A DNA stretch of 64,000 bases from VXNE01 sp963668365 (GTDB lineage: Bacteria; Pseudomonadota; Gammaproteobacteria; Pseudomonadales; Azotimanducaceae): assembly GCA_963668365.1 (NCBI GenBank), contig OY764266.1, forward strand, positions 3,348,001 to 3,412,000, in the 5' to 3' direction. Below are positions 52,774 to 60,917 of the stretch, one piece after another. Made by a program: the position numbers and the translations under genes. How positions within the stretch are numbered: position 1 is the stretch's first letter; each line of letters starts with the position of its first letter. Under the pieces are notes generated by a model. The model searched no databases and was not told where the DNA came from. It saw only the letters and a program-made list of their open reading frames with translations.

Positions 52774-53373
52774 ATGGCGCGATATGCGATCAGCGTTGCA
52801 ACGGGACTGGTCGCGACCCTGATCCTCTTTCTTCTCATGCAGGCGCTGATCAAGAGCGACATGAACCCGTTCACCGATCCCGGAAAGGGCCAGGTTCTCC
52901 AGTTCGTGCGCCTGCAGGAGGAGGTGGAGGTGCCGCCCCGGAGAGACCGGATAAAGCCGCCTCCCCCGCCCGACGAGATGCCGCCGGATCGTCCCAAACC
53001 TGACTACGACACGGATATCAAGCAGGGCATCGATATCGACCCGATCACGATCAAACGGGAGAGAGCGGGACCCATCGGTCCCGGATTCAAGGCCGATGGC
53101 GAATACCTGCCGATCGTCAAGGTCAAGCCGGTCTATCCCCGCCGCGCCCAGCAGAGAGGCATCGAGGGATACGTTCTGCTGGAGTTCGTTGTGACGACCT
53201 CGGGACGGGTGCGAGACCCCGTGGTGGTGGAGGCGCAACCTCCGGGCGTCTTCGAGCGGTCGGCCATTCGGGCGGCGCTCAAATTCAAATACAAGCCGAA
53301 GGTCGCCAACGGGGAGGCGATGGAGGTTTCGGGCGTCCGCAATCTCATCAAATTCGAACTCGAGGGCGGCTGA
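52774..53373 (+). CDS. TonB-family energy transducer
   Basis: The 199-residue protein is anchored by one N-terminal TM segment (about 5-24, ISVATGLVATLILFLLMQAL). It has a Pro/charged periplasmic spacer (VPPRRDRIKPPPPPDEMPPDRPKP) and a TonB C-terminal domain (about 115-199) with YPRRAQQRGIEGYVLLEFVVTTSGRVRDP and ALKFKYKPKV. It would pass proton-motive energy from ExbBD to the outer-membrane receptors, of which this window has two. ExbB and ExbD are not adjacent. ATG 52774 is chosen as it sits just before the TM; a GTG at 52699 would add 25 residues. Confidence 0.9.
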   Translation: MARYAISVATGLVATLILFLLMQALIKSDMNPFTDPGKGQVLQFVRLQEEVEVPPRRDRIKPPPPPDEMPPDRPKPDYDTDIKQGIDIDPITIKRERAGPIGPGFKADGEYLPIVKVKPVYPRRAQQRGIEGYVLLEFVVTTSGRVRDPVVVEAQPPGVFERSAIRAALKFKYKPKVANGEAMEVSGVRNLIKFELEGG

Positions 53374-53449
53374 AGTCGGCGCGAACGCCTTGCCGTGACT
53401 CCGACGAACGCCGTAAGGTAGCGCGACCTCATCAAGGCGCGCCGGCGAG

Positions 53450-55033
53450 ATGCTGAACTGGTCCTTCCCCTATGCCTCCAGGCGGGCGCCGGTGTTCGCG
53501 CGCAACGTCGTCGCCACCTCACAGCCGCTGGCGGCCGAAGCGGGCATCGATGCGATGCGGCGTGGCGGCAACGCCGTCGACGCCGCGCTCGCCACGGCGA
53601 TCACGTTGACGGTCGTGGAGCCCACCATGAACGGTCTCGGCAGCGACGCGTTCGCCATCGTCCGGGACGGCGAGGCGCTGCACGGCGTCAACGGCTCCGG
53701 CCGGTCGCCGCGCGCCTGGAACGCCGAGCGTTTCGCTCACCTTTCTGAAATGCCCGTCCTCGGTTGGGACGCGGTTACCGTTCCCGGCGCCGTCGACGTC
53801 TGGTCGACGCTTTCTGAACGCTTCGGCGCGCTGCCTTTCGAGGCGCTGTTCGAGTCCGCGATCCACTACGCGCGGGAGGGGTTTCAGGTCGGGCATATCA
53901 CCGCGCAGGCCTGGCGGGCGGCAGTGGAAATCTATCGCGAATTCGATGGTTTCATGGCCCATTTCGCCCCCGACGGCAGAGGCCCCGGACCCGGCGAACT
54001 GGTGCGACGGCCCGAAATCGCGCGCTCGCTTGAGCAGATCGCCGGATCCGGCGGCGAAGCGTTCTACCGGGGAACGCTGGCACAAGCCATTGTCGCCAAT
54101 GCCAAGGCAATGGGCGGCGCGATGTCCCTGGAGGATCTCGCCGAGCACAGCACGGAATGGGTGACGCCGGGCGCGCAGGCGTATCGCAACGTCACCCTGC
54201 ACGAGATACCGCCCAACGGTCAGGGCCTGGCGGCGCAGATCGCGCTCGCGATCCTCGCGCACCGGGACTTGAGCGCGTTGCCGGCGAACGGCGTCGAGTC
54301 CGTGCATCTGCAGGTGGAGGCGATGAAGATCGCGATTCGCGCGGCGTTCGATCACTTCGCGGATCCCGGTTCCATGGCCGTCTCGCCCGAAGCGCTGCTG
54401 GACCCCGTTTCCATTGAACGCGTCGCCCGCACGATCGGACACGACGCGTCGAACCTGCCCCCCGCGCGTCTCCCCGTCAGCCAGGACACCGTCTACCTCA
54501 CCGCCGCCGACGCCGACGGCCGAATGGTGAGCTTCATTCAGTCGAACTACCGCGGATTCGGTTCCGGCATCGTCGTGCCGGACACCGGCATCGCCATGCA
54601 GAACCGGGGCAACGGTTTCACCCTGGAGCCGGGGCATCCGAACCAGGTCGCCGGCGGCAAGCGCCCCTGCCACACGATCATTCCCGGGTTCGTCACCGAG
54701 AACGGCGCGCCGCGCATGTCTTTCGGCGTCATGGGCGGACACATGCAGCACCAGGGACACGTGCAGATGGTCCACCGCATCTTCGATCTCGGCGAGAATC
54801 CCCAGGCCGCTTCCGACGCGCCGCGCTGGCAGGTCCTGCCGGACTACACCTTGGCGCTTGAAGACGGGTTCTCCGATCGAGCGGCGGCGGAACTGGCCGG
54901 ACGCGGACACAACGTGGTGCGCGTCGGTCCCGACGTTCCCCTGTTCGGCGGCGCGCAACTCATCTATCGGCTCGACGAGGGCTATTGCGCCGCGTCGGAC
55001 CACCGCAAGGAAGGACTGGCGGCGGGCTTTTAG
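53450..55033 (+). CDS. Gamma-glutamyltransferase family protein
   Basis: A 527-residue Ntn-hydrolase proenzyme. The large-subunit part (ATSQPLAAEAGIDAMRRGGNAVDAALA, EPTMNGLGSDAFAIV) and small-subunit part are both present. The autoprocessing/nucleophile Thr is expected in SQDTVYLTAAD (Thr347), a variant of the usual TTHxSV motif and close to the YwrD/cephalosporin-acylase-like branch. No signal peptide is evident, unlike periplasmic Ggt of E. coli. It probably hydrolyses or transfers gamma-glutamyl groups, or acts on related amides. ATG 53450. Confidence 0.88.
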   Translation: MLNWSFPYASRRAPVFARNVVATSQPLAAEAGIDAMRRGGNAVDAALATAITLTVVEPTMNGLGSDAFAIVRDGEALHGVNGSGRSPRAWNAERFAHLSEMPVLGWDAVTVPGAVDVWSTLSERFGALPFEALFESAIHYAREGFQVGHITAQAWRAAVEIYREFDGFMAHFAPDGRGPGPGELVRRPEIARSLEQIAGSGGEAFYRGTLAQAIVANAKAMGGAMSLEDLAEHSTEWVTPGAQAYRNVTLHEIPPNGQGLAAQIALAILAHRDLSALPANGVESVHLQVEAMKIAIRAAFDHFADPGSMAVSPEALLDPVSIERVARTIGHDASNLPPARLPVSQDTVYLTAADADGRMVSFIQSNYRGFGSGIVVPDTGIAMQNRGNGFTLEPGHPNQVAGGKRPCHTIIPGFVTENGAPRMSFGVMGGHMQHQGHVQMVHRIFDLGENPQAASDAPRWQVLPDYTLALEDGFSDRAAAELAGRGHNVVRVGPDVPLFGGAQLIYRLDEGYCAASDHRKEGLAAGF

Positions 55034-55041
55034 AGTTCCCT

Positions 55042-55452
55042 TCAGCCTTCTTCGAGGTCCAGCGACGCGGAGTTCATGCAGTACCGCAAGCCCGTCGGGT
55101 CCGGGCCGTCATTGAAGACGTGCCCGAGGTGGGCGTCGCAGTTGGCGCAGAGCGCTTCGATCCGGCGCATGAACAGGGACCGGTCCTCGCGCATTTTCAC
55201 GGCGTCCGACGAAACCGGCTGATAGAAGCTCGGCCAGCCCGTGCCCGAGTCGTACTTTGTTTCCGAGTCGAACAGCGGCGCATCGCAGCACTTGCAGTTG
55301 TAGGTGCCCTCGGTCTTGGTATCCCAATAGATGCCGGTGAAGGCGGGCTCAGTGCCGCCACGGCGAGTGATCTCGAATTCCGCGGGGGTGAGTTGCTGGC
55401 GCCACGTTTCCTCTGATTTCCGGATTTTCCCTTCCTCTTCAGCCTCATGCAT
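55042..55452 (-). CDS. msrB: Peptide-methionine (R)-S-oxide reductase MsrB
   Basis: The 136-residue repair enzyme has zinc ligands C53/C56 (YNCKCC) and C102/C105 (LCANC), TGWPSFYQP substrate loop and catalytic Cys125 in RYCMNSASL. No signal peptide, so cytoplasmic. Its first bases face the divergent alaA region. It reduces methionine-R-sulfoxide using thioredoxin. Confidence 0.95.
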   Translation of the reverse strand: MHEAEEEGKIRKSEETWRQQLTPAEFEITRRGGTEPAFTGIYWDTKTEGTYNCKCCDAPLFDSETKYDSGTGWPSFYQPVSSDAVKMREDRSLFMRRIEALCANCDAHLGHVFNDGPDPTGLRYCMNSASLDLEEG

Positions 55453-55521
55453 ACGTCACCGACCCCTGCTAAACTTCGCGGCCCCATCGCCTCGGCAGGA
55501 TTCTACGCGGGGTCACCACAG

Positions 55522-56802
55522 GTGCAAAGCACTGACAAGACGGCAGATATCGGCGCCGCCGAGATAGCGGCGCTGCCGCAGCCGCGGCGCAAATTCGTGA
55601 AGTCGACCAAGCTCGACGACGTCTGCTACGAGATTCGCGGTCCGGTCCTGCATGAAGCGCACCGGCTTGAAGAAGAAGGCCACCGGATCCTGAAACTCAA
55701 TCTCGGCAACACCGCTCCGTTCGGATTCGAAACCCCCGACGAGATCGTTCGCGACGTCATTCACAACATCCCCGACAGCCAGGGCTACGCCGACTCCAAG
55801 GGCATTTTCTCCGCGCGCAAGGCCGTCATGCAGTACTGCCAGCAACTGGCCATTCCCGATGTGGACATAGACGACATCTACATCGGCAACGGCGTGAGCG
55901 AACTCATCGCGATGGCCGCGCAGGGGTTGCTGAACGATGGCGACGAAGTGCTCATCCCCGCGCCCGACTACCCCCTGTGGACCGCCGTCACGCGCCTCGC
56001 CGGCGGCGTCCCCGTGCACTACATGTGCGACGAGGGCGCGGACTGGATGCCCGACATGGCCGACGTCCGCGCCAAGACCACGCGGCGCACAAAGGCCATC
56101 GTCATCATCAATCCGAACAACCCCACCGGCGCGGTCTACGAGCGCGACTGCCTGACTGAACTGGTGCGATGGGCCGAACAGCGGGACCTGGTGGTCTTCG
56201 CCGACGAGATATACGCCAAGGTCATCTACGACGACGCGCAGCACATCCCCGTGGCATCCATTCCCGCAGATGTGCTCACCATCACGTTCAATGGCCTGTC
56301 GAAAGCGTACCGGGCGCCCGGGTTTCGTACCGGCTGGATGGTGGTGAGCGGGGCCAAGCGCCGCGCCGCCGACTACATGGAAGGGCTCGACATCCTGGCG
56401 TCCATGCGGCTGTGCGCAAACGTGCCGACGCAACACGCGATACAGACCGCCCTCGGCGGCATCCAGAGCATCGAGGCCCTGATCCGTCCCGGCGGGCGGC
56501 TCGAAGAGCAGCGCACCCATGCCCATGCGCTGGTGGACGCGATCCCCGGCGTCACCTGCGTCAAGCCGAAAGGGGCTCTCTACCTGTTCCCGAGAATCGA
56601 TGCGAAACGCTTCAATATTACCGACGACGAGCGCTTCGTTCTCGACCTGCTGCGCGAAGAACACATCCTCGTGATCCAGGGGACGGGCTTTAACTGGCCG
56701 GAGCCGGACCATCTCCGCCTCGTCTTCCTGCCAAGGGTCGACGAACTGAGCGACGCCATCGGCCGCATGGAGCGCTTCCTGCAGCACTATCGCCAGGGGT
56801 AG
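55522..56802 (+). CDS. alaA: Glutamate-pyruvate (alanine) aminotransferase AlaA
   Basis: A PLP-dependent class I aminotransferase (426 residues from GTG 55522) closely following E. coli AlaA: KLDDVCYEIRGPVLHEAHRLEEEG, GNGVSELIAMAAQGLL, PAPDYPLWTA, INPNNPTGAVY and the PLP-Lys in TFNGLSKAYRAPGFRTGWM. It makes alanine from pyruvate and glutamate. The frame is open to ATG 55447, which would overlap the divergent msrB start; GTG 55522 leaves promoter room and puts the conserved N-terminus about 35 residues in. The true start is uncertain. Confidence 0.92.
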   Translation: MQSTDKTADIGAAEIAALPQPRRKFVKSTKLDDVCYEIRGPVLHEAHRLEEEGHRILKLNLGNTAPFGFETPDEIVRDVIHNIPDSQGYADSKGIFSARKAVMQYCQQLAIPDVDIDDIYIGNGVSELIAMAAQGLLNDGDEVLIPAPDYPLWTAVTRLAGGVPVHYMCDEGADWMPDMADVRAKTTRRTKAIVIINPNNPTGAVYERDCLTELVRWAEQRDLVVFADEIYAKVIYDDAQHIPVASIPADVLTITFNGLSKAYRAPGFRTGWMVVSGAKRRAADYMEGLDILASMRLCANVPTQHAIQTALGGIQSIEALIRPGGRLEEQRTHAHALVDAIPGVTCVKPKGALYLFPRIDAKRFNITDDERFVLDLLREEHILVIQGTGFNWPEPDHLRLVFLPRVDELSDAIGRMERFLQHYRQG

Positions 56803-56893
56803 CGCCGACTACCGACGCCTGGCGGATGCCGTTGCCGATGAAGCGCAGGCGTCTGCAACAGGTCGTCAGGGCCACAACCCGGGCGGCGGGTCG

Positions 56894-57973
56894 TCAAGCT
56901 AGCATTCGAGCTACCCGTTCCGCAATGGCGAACGAAGAAGTGAGGCCCGGCGATTCGATTCCGAGCAGATTGACCAGGCCCGGGACTCCATGTTCGCAGG
57001 GGCCCTCGATCACGAAATCCGACGCCGGGCTGCCGGCGGGCGCGAGCTTGGGACGGATTCCGGTGTAGTCGGGATGCAGGCGATCGGGATCGATGCCGGG
57101 ATAGTACTTTCGGATGGACTCGATGAAACGGTGGCGATTCGCCAGGTCGAACGCGTAGTCGGCTTCGTCGATCCACACGACATCGGGACCGAAGCGGGCC
57201 TGTCCCGCCAGGTCGAGGGTCACATGGACACCCAACCCTCCCTCGTCGGCCACCGGGTACACGAGGTGCGTGAACGGGCTCCTGCCCGAGAGCGCGTAGT
57301 AGTGTCCCTTCGCGTAGTAGCCCCGGCGCTGGCCGCCGAGCGCGCTGGCGACCTGCGGCGCCTCGAGCCCGGCCGCGTTGACGACGATTTTCGCCGCAAG
57401 ATCGAAGTCGCCACAGCGTACGAGCAGTCGACCGCCCTCCCGACCCAGGCTCGTGACTTCCGTGTGGAACGACACGATCCCGCCGTGCGCCTCGACATCC
57501 CCGTGCAGGCTCAGCATGAAAGCATGGCTGTCGATGACGCCCGTCGTCTCCGAGAACACCGCGGCCAGGCAACGGACATCGGGCTCGAGACCGAGCGCCT
57601 CATCGCGGTTGAGCCACCGCAGTTCCCCCACCCCGTTGCGCAGCGCCTGGCGCTGGTAACCGCGCAGCACTTCCAGGTGCTCCCCGGATGTCGCCACGAT
57701 GAGCTTGCCCAGGCGGTTGTACGGCACATGGCGATGATCGCAGTAGTCGTACAGCAGCGCCTTTCCCCGCACGCAGGTCTCGGCCTTCACCGACCCCGTC
57801 GGATAGTAGATTCCGGCGTGAATCACCTCGGAATTGCGGCTGCTGGTCTCGGCGCCGATCAAGGCGTTGCGCTCGAGCATCAGCACTTCCCGCCCCGCCA
57901 GGGCGAGTTCCCTCGCCACCGCCAGGCCGATCACGCCGGCGCCGATGACTACCGCGTCGCAGCGTTCAGCCAA
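56894..57973 (-). CDS. FAD-dependent oxidoreductase, L-2-hydroxyglutarate oxidase-like (DAO family)
   Basis: A 359-residue flavoprotein: dinucleotide-binding AVVIGAGVIGLAVARELALAGREVLMLE at the N-terminus, the SSRNSEVIHAGIYYPTGSVKAETCVRG motif characteristic of LhgO-like enzymes, and GLVNLLGIESPGLTSSFAIAERVA at the C-terminus. LhgO oxidises L-2-hydroxyglutarate to 2-oxoglutarate; at 359 residues this is somewhat shorter than E. coli LhgO (about 420), so the substrate is not certain. Start TTG 57973, preceded by GGAG; an in-frame stop lies 9 bp upstream. It converges on alaA. Confidence 0.85.
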   Translation of the reverse strand: MAERCDAVVIGAGVIGLAVARELALAGREVLMLERNALIGAETSSRNSEVIHAGIYYPTGSVKAETCVRGKALLYDYCDHRHVPYNRLGKLIVATSGEHLEVLRGYQRQALRNGVGELRWLNRDEALGLEPDVRCLAAVFSETTGVIDSHAFMLSLHGDVEAHGGIVSFHTEVTSLGREGGRLLVRCGDFDLAAKIVVNAAGLEAPQVASALGGQRRGYYAKGHYYALSGRSPFTHLVYPVADEGGLGVHVTLDLAGQARFGPDVVWIDEADYAFDLANRHRFIESIRKYYPGIDPDRLHPDYTGIRPKLAPAGSPASDFVIEGPCEHGVPGLVNLLGIESPGLTSSFAIAERVARMLA

Positions 57974-58015
57974 CGCCGTTCACTCCGCCTTTGCCGCCAT
58001 AAGCGAAGTAGAAGC

Positions 58016-58261
58016 TCACGCCCGCTTTTCGATGACAAATTCGAGCCGGGGCCCCGACGCCCCGAGCTCATGCAGCGCGTGGCCCATGAACCGGCAGAAG
58101 TTGCGAAAGTCGCGCGTGGTCGACGGATCGGTGGCGACGATGTGGACCGTCTCTCCCGGCCGCATCTCGCGCACCTTGTTGCGCACGATCATCAGCGGCT
58201 CCGGACACACGAGTCCGACCGCGTCGATTTCGAAGTCCGCAGCAGGGGGTGGCCCAGGCAT
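58016..58261 (-). CDS. tusA: Sulfurtransferase TusA
   Basis: An 81-residue protein with the TusA signature DAVGLVCPEPLMIVRNKVREM. ATG 58261 gives both the length (81) and the active Cys position (Cys19) of E. coli TusA, which decides the start over a TTG at 58291. TusA accepts sulfur from IscS and passes it to TusBCD, encoded at 41-42 kb in this window. It lies 42 bp upstream of the flavoprotein gene on the same strand. Confidence 0.92.
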   Translation of the reverse strand: MPGPPPAADFEIDAVGLVCPEPLMIVRNKVREMRPGETVHIVATDPSTTRDFRNFCRFMGHALHELGASGPRLEFVIEKRA

Positions 58262-58377
58262 GTTCGCGATGGTAGCCGAGTTGCTGGACAAAAATCACAC
58301 ATCGTCCCGATCATGACGCGGATCGAGGCATGCATCGCATTCCGGCAACCGTCCACACGCTGGATCCGGCGACAATG

Positions 58378-58424
58378 TCCGGGTCAAACATCCGGGTCAA
58401 CACATCCGGGTCAATCCGGGTCAA
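58378..58424. repeat. Four direct repeats TCCGGGTCAA
   Basis: Exact copies at 58378-58387, 58391-58400, 58405-58414 and 58415-58424 (start-to-start spacing 13, 14 and 10 bp), 90-137 bp before the downstream TPR-type gene. The spacing near one helical turn suggests an array of regulator sites, though expansion by slippage is possible. Confidence 0.7.
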
Positions 58425-58514
58425 ACCCCTTGACTGCGGCGCGAGCCGGTACGACACTCGCAACCTAGTGTTATCGGGCGAAGGCAAACCAGCGAATTCG
58501 CCCTGGAGATCACG

Positions 58515-59747
58515 ATGAAGTATCGGGCAAGCTTCATTCTGGCCGGTTTGGCCACGGTCGGCAGCGCTTGGGCCGATGAGACGATCCGAGAGGCGCTGCT
58601 GGGCGAAAGCAGCGCCCTGACGCGCATCGAAGTGCAACTCGATGCCAACGAGTACGATGCGGCCGCCGCCGCCGCCGGGCAGATGGTCGAGGAAATCGAA
58701 GACCGTTCGCACCGGCATGACATCGAACTGGCACGGCCGCTCATGTTGCTCGGCGACGCCCGGCTGGGGCTGGCCGATGTCGTCGGCGCGCTGGACGCCT
58801 ATGACCGCTCGCTATTGGTCACGCGGGTGAACAAGGGCCTGTTCACGCCCGACCAGATCGAAGTCGTCTATCGCGAAGCGACCGCGTACGCCGCGCTCGG
58901 CGACCGCGAATCCGCCAACAACCGTCATCAATACGCCTACGACCTGTTGACTCGCACCTACGGCAACGACGATCCAAGGCTCATACCGGGCCTGTTCCTG
59001 CTCGCCGACTGGTACAACGAGGAGCACAACATCTTTGTTGCCCGCAGGTTCCTGGCTCAGGCTGTCCTGCTGGGCAAGCGCCACCTGTCCGCCGACGACC
59101 CAAAGACCATCAGGGCGCTCAAGGGGCTCGCCCGCACCTTCCGCGAAGAACGGTTCCCGACGGTCGTTGTTGAGAAACCCAACGCGGGCAACCCGTCGTA
59201 TTACCGCGTGAACAACCGCTACCAGCAGGTGCAGCTCAATAACTTCAGCCCCGGAGAGCGCGCGCTGATCGAAGTCATCAACATCGAGATGGCAAAACCG
59301 GACGGGTCGAACGCGGAAGTTGCCGCCGCCATGCTCGAACTCGCCGACTGGTACCTGCTGTTCGAAAAATACAATCGTGCGTTTCCGCTCTACACCCGCA
59401 TCTGGGAACTCCTCGAGTCCGATCCCGATGGCCTGGAGGCCGTGTTCAAGGATCCGACGCCGCTTTATCTCCCCCTCCCGCCTCCGCCGGCTCCGGTTCT
59501 CGCCTCGGTGACGGAAGACGGCATAGTCGAGTTGGCGCTTACGGTGACGGACCGGGGCCTCGTTTCCGACCTGTCCACCTTGCGCTCGGAACCCGAGGGC
59601 ATGATGGAGTTCAAGGTGCGCAAGGCCACGCGGCGAGCCCGCTACCGACCCGCCTTTATCGAAGCGCTTCCCGTGTTGACGGAAGACGTGCGGGTCGAGT
59701 ACCACTTCCCCTATAAGCCAGACCCGAAGACGGATCCGGCAACCTGA
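58515..59747 (+). CDS. Periplasmic TPR-like protein with TonB-C-like C-terminal domain
   Basis: The 410-residue exported protein has a signal peptide (about 1-20, SAWA-D). Helical TPR-type repeats follow (about 25-215: AAAAAGQMVEEIEDR, ARLGLADVVGALDAYDRSLLV, REATAYAALGDRESANNRHQYAYDLL, ARRFLAQAVLLGKRHL). The C-terminal 90 residues (ASVTEDGIVELALTVTDRG...ATRRARYRPAF...PVLTEDVRVEYHFPY) resemble the TonB C-terminal fold, but there is no TM anchor. I recognise no characterised homologue. It begins a run of envelope genes and may be a soluble partner of a secretion or surface complex. Confidence 0.78.
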   Translation: MKYRASFILAGLATVGSAWADETIREALLGESSALTRIEVQLDANEYDAAAAAAGQMVEEIEDRSHRHDIELARPLMLLGDARLGLADVVGALDAYDRSLLVTRVNKGLFTPDQIEVVYREATAYAALGDRESANNRHQYAYDLLTRTYGNDDPRLIPGLFLLADWYNEEHNIFVARRFLAQAVLLGKRHLSADDPKTIRALKGLARTFREERFPTVVVEKPNAGNPSYYRVNNRYQQVQLNNFSPGERALIEVINIEMAKPDGSNAEVAAAMLELADWYLLFEKYNRAFPLYTRIWELLESDPDGLEAVFKDPTPLYLPLPPPPAPVLASVTEDGIVELALTVTDRGLVSDLSTLRSEPEGMMEFKVRKATRRARYRPAFIEALPVLTEDVRVEYHFPYKPDPKTDPAT

Positions 59748-59950
59748 CGCAACCCCGCCTGGCCGAGGGAGCGAAGAGGGAAGGCATTCCGGTTCTAAAT
59801 TCTGGTTTGGGCAACGGGAAACCGCCGCCGATTCGTAAATGAACCATGTATGAACGATGCCGAACCTTTCGACCGCGCGTATGCCATACGGAGTATGATC
59901 GACGCATCGCGTGCGCTCTCGGCGCTCTGGCCGAGAGATCAGGGGCAGCT

Positions 59951-60916
59951 ATGAGAAGGAGTTGTACCACGATGAACTTCGCACGGGCCATCATGTGTCT
60001 GGGCGTGTTGTTCAGCCTGGCGGCAGTTTCGTCCTGCAAGGCACCTCCCGTGTCCGGCACTCCGGGGATTCCCGGCATGCCGGGGATTCCTTCCCCCGTG
60101 CCAAGTTTGCCTTCGCCCGGCATGCCTTCGCCGGGTTTGCCTTCGCCCGGCATGCCTTCGCCGGGTTTGCCTTCGCCCGGCATGCCTTCGCCGGGTTTGC
60201 CTTCGCCCGGCATGCCTTCGCCGGGTCTGCCTTCGCCCGGCATGCCTTCGCCGGGTCTGCCTTCGCCCGGCATGCCTTCGCCGGGTCTGCCTTCTCCCGG
60301 CATGCCTTCGCCGGGAATGCCTTCACCGGGTTCTCCTTCGCCAGGCTCGCCTTCGGGTAGTCCCTCCGGCGATGCGCCGGACGATGGCGGAACCGGAAGG
60401 CCTCGCGACGGCGGCGATCAGGAAGGATCCGGGGATGATCGGGGCGGCTCTGGCGACGATGGCTGGGAGTCGAGCAACGAAGTGCCGGGACCGGAAGGAA
60501 ACCGGCCGAACGACGGTTCGGAAGAGGACGAGTCCGGAAACTCTCGAGAAGACAGCGATTTCGAAGATGCGCTTGAGGTTTTTGACGGCCAGATCCTGAG
60601 CCAGAGGGAGGCGATTCGGGCGCGCCGGAACGAAACCGCGGGCCAGGGCACGCGGCCGGAGCCTGAAGAGCCCAAGTCTTCGGGTGGATCGGAAGAGGAG
60701 GAGGCTCCGGGCGGCGGCGGCGGAGGTGTCGAAGGTGAGAGCGCGCCCGCGCCAATACCGCTCCCCCGGCTGCCCGTCCCGCCCGATGTCGCGGACGCCA
60801 CGGACGACGATGTCGTGTGTCGGCAAATCCGGGAGGCCGCCATGGCCGAGACCGCCGATGAGGAGCTGCGCGAAAAGCTTTGGGACGAGTATCGGCGCTG
60901 CGGAGGGCGAAGGTAG
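59951..60916 (+). CDS. Lipoprotein with collagen-like PSPGM/PSPGL repeats
   Basis: A 321-residue predicted lipoprotein. A signal segment ending AAVSSC (Cys near residue 29) is followed by GIPGMPGIP and then a PSPGx repeat region (about 44-135). An acidic low-complexity middle (EDESGNSREDSDFEDALEVFD) and a Cys-containing end (VVCRQIREAAMAET...RRCGGRR) complete it. The pentapeptides carry Pro and Gly every five residues, not the strict G-x-y of collagen, so an extended proline-rich stalk is more likely than a triple helix. The start could instead be ATG 59972. The repeats are encoded by a 30-bp VNTR. Confidence 0.72.
   Translation: MRRSCTTMNFARAIMCLGVLFSLAAVSSCKAPPVSGTPGIPGMPGIPSPVPSLPSPGMPSPGLPSPGMPSPGLPSPGMPSPGLPSPGMPSPGLPSPGMPSPGLPSPGMPSPGLPSPGMPSPGMPSPGSPSPGSPSGSPSGDAPDDGGTGRPRDGGDQEGSGDDRGGSGDDGWESSNEVPGPEGNRPNDGSEEDESGNSREDSDFEDALEVFDGQILSQREAIRARRNETAGQGTRPEPEEPKSSGGSEEEEAPGGGGGGVEGESAPAPIPLPRLPVPPDVADATDDDVVCRQIREAAMAETADEELREKLWDEYRRCGGRR
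60111..60320. repeat. 30-bp coding tandem repeat (7 copies)
   Basis: Seven 30-bp units begin at 60111, 60141, 60171, 60201, 60231, 60261 and 60291. Units 1-3 end in TTTGC, units 4-6 in TCTGC and the last in AATGC. This stepwise pattern points to block duplication. Each unit encodes ten residues (two PSPGx), so copy-number change keeps the frame. Confidence 0.9.
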
Positions 60917-60917
60917 C

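Noticed and set aside
53519..55003. 494-codon minus-strand ORF
   Set aside because: Antisense to the gamma-glutamyltransferase gene, whose family motifs are intact.
60111..60320. Could the 30-bp repeats be a CRISPR array?
   Set aside because: Units are contiguous without spacers and lie in frame inside a gene; no cas genes are near.
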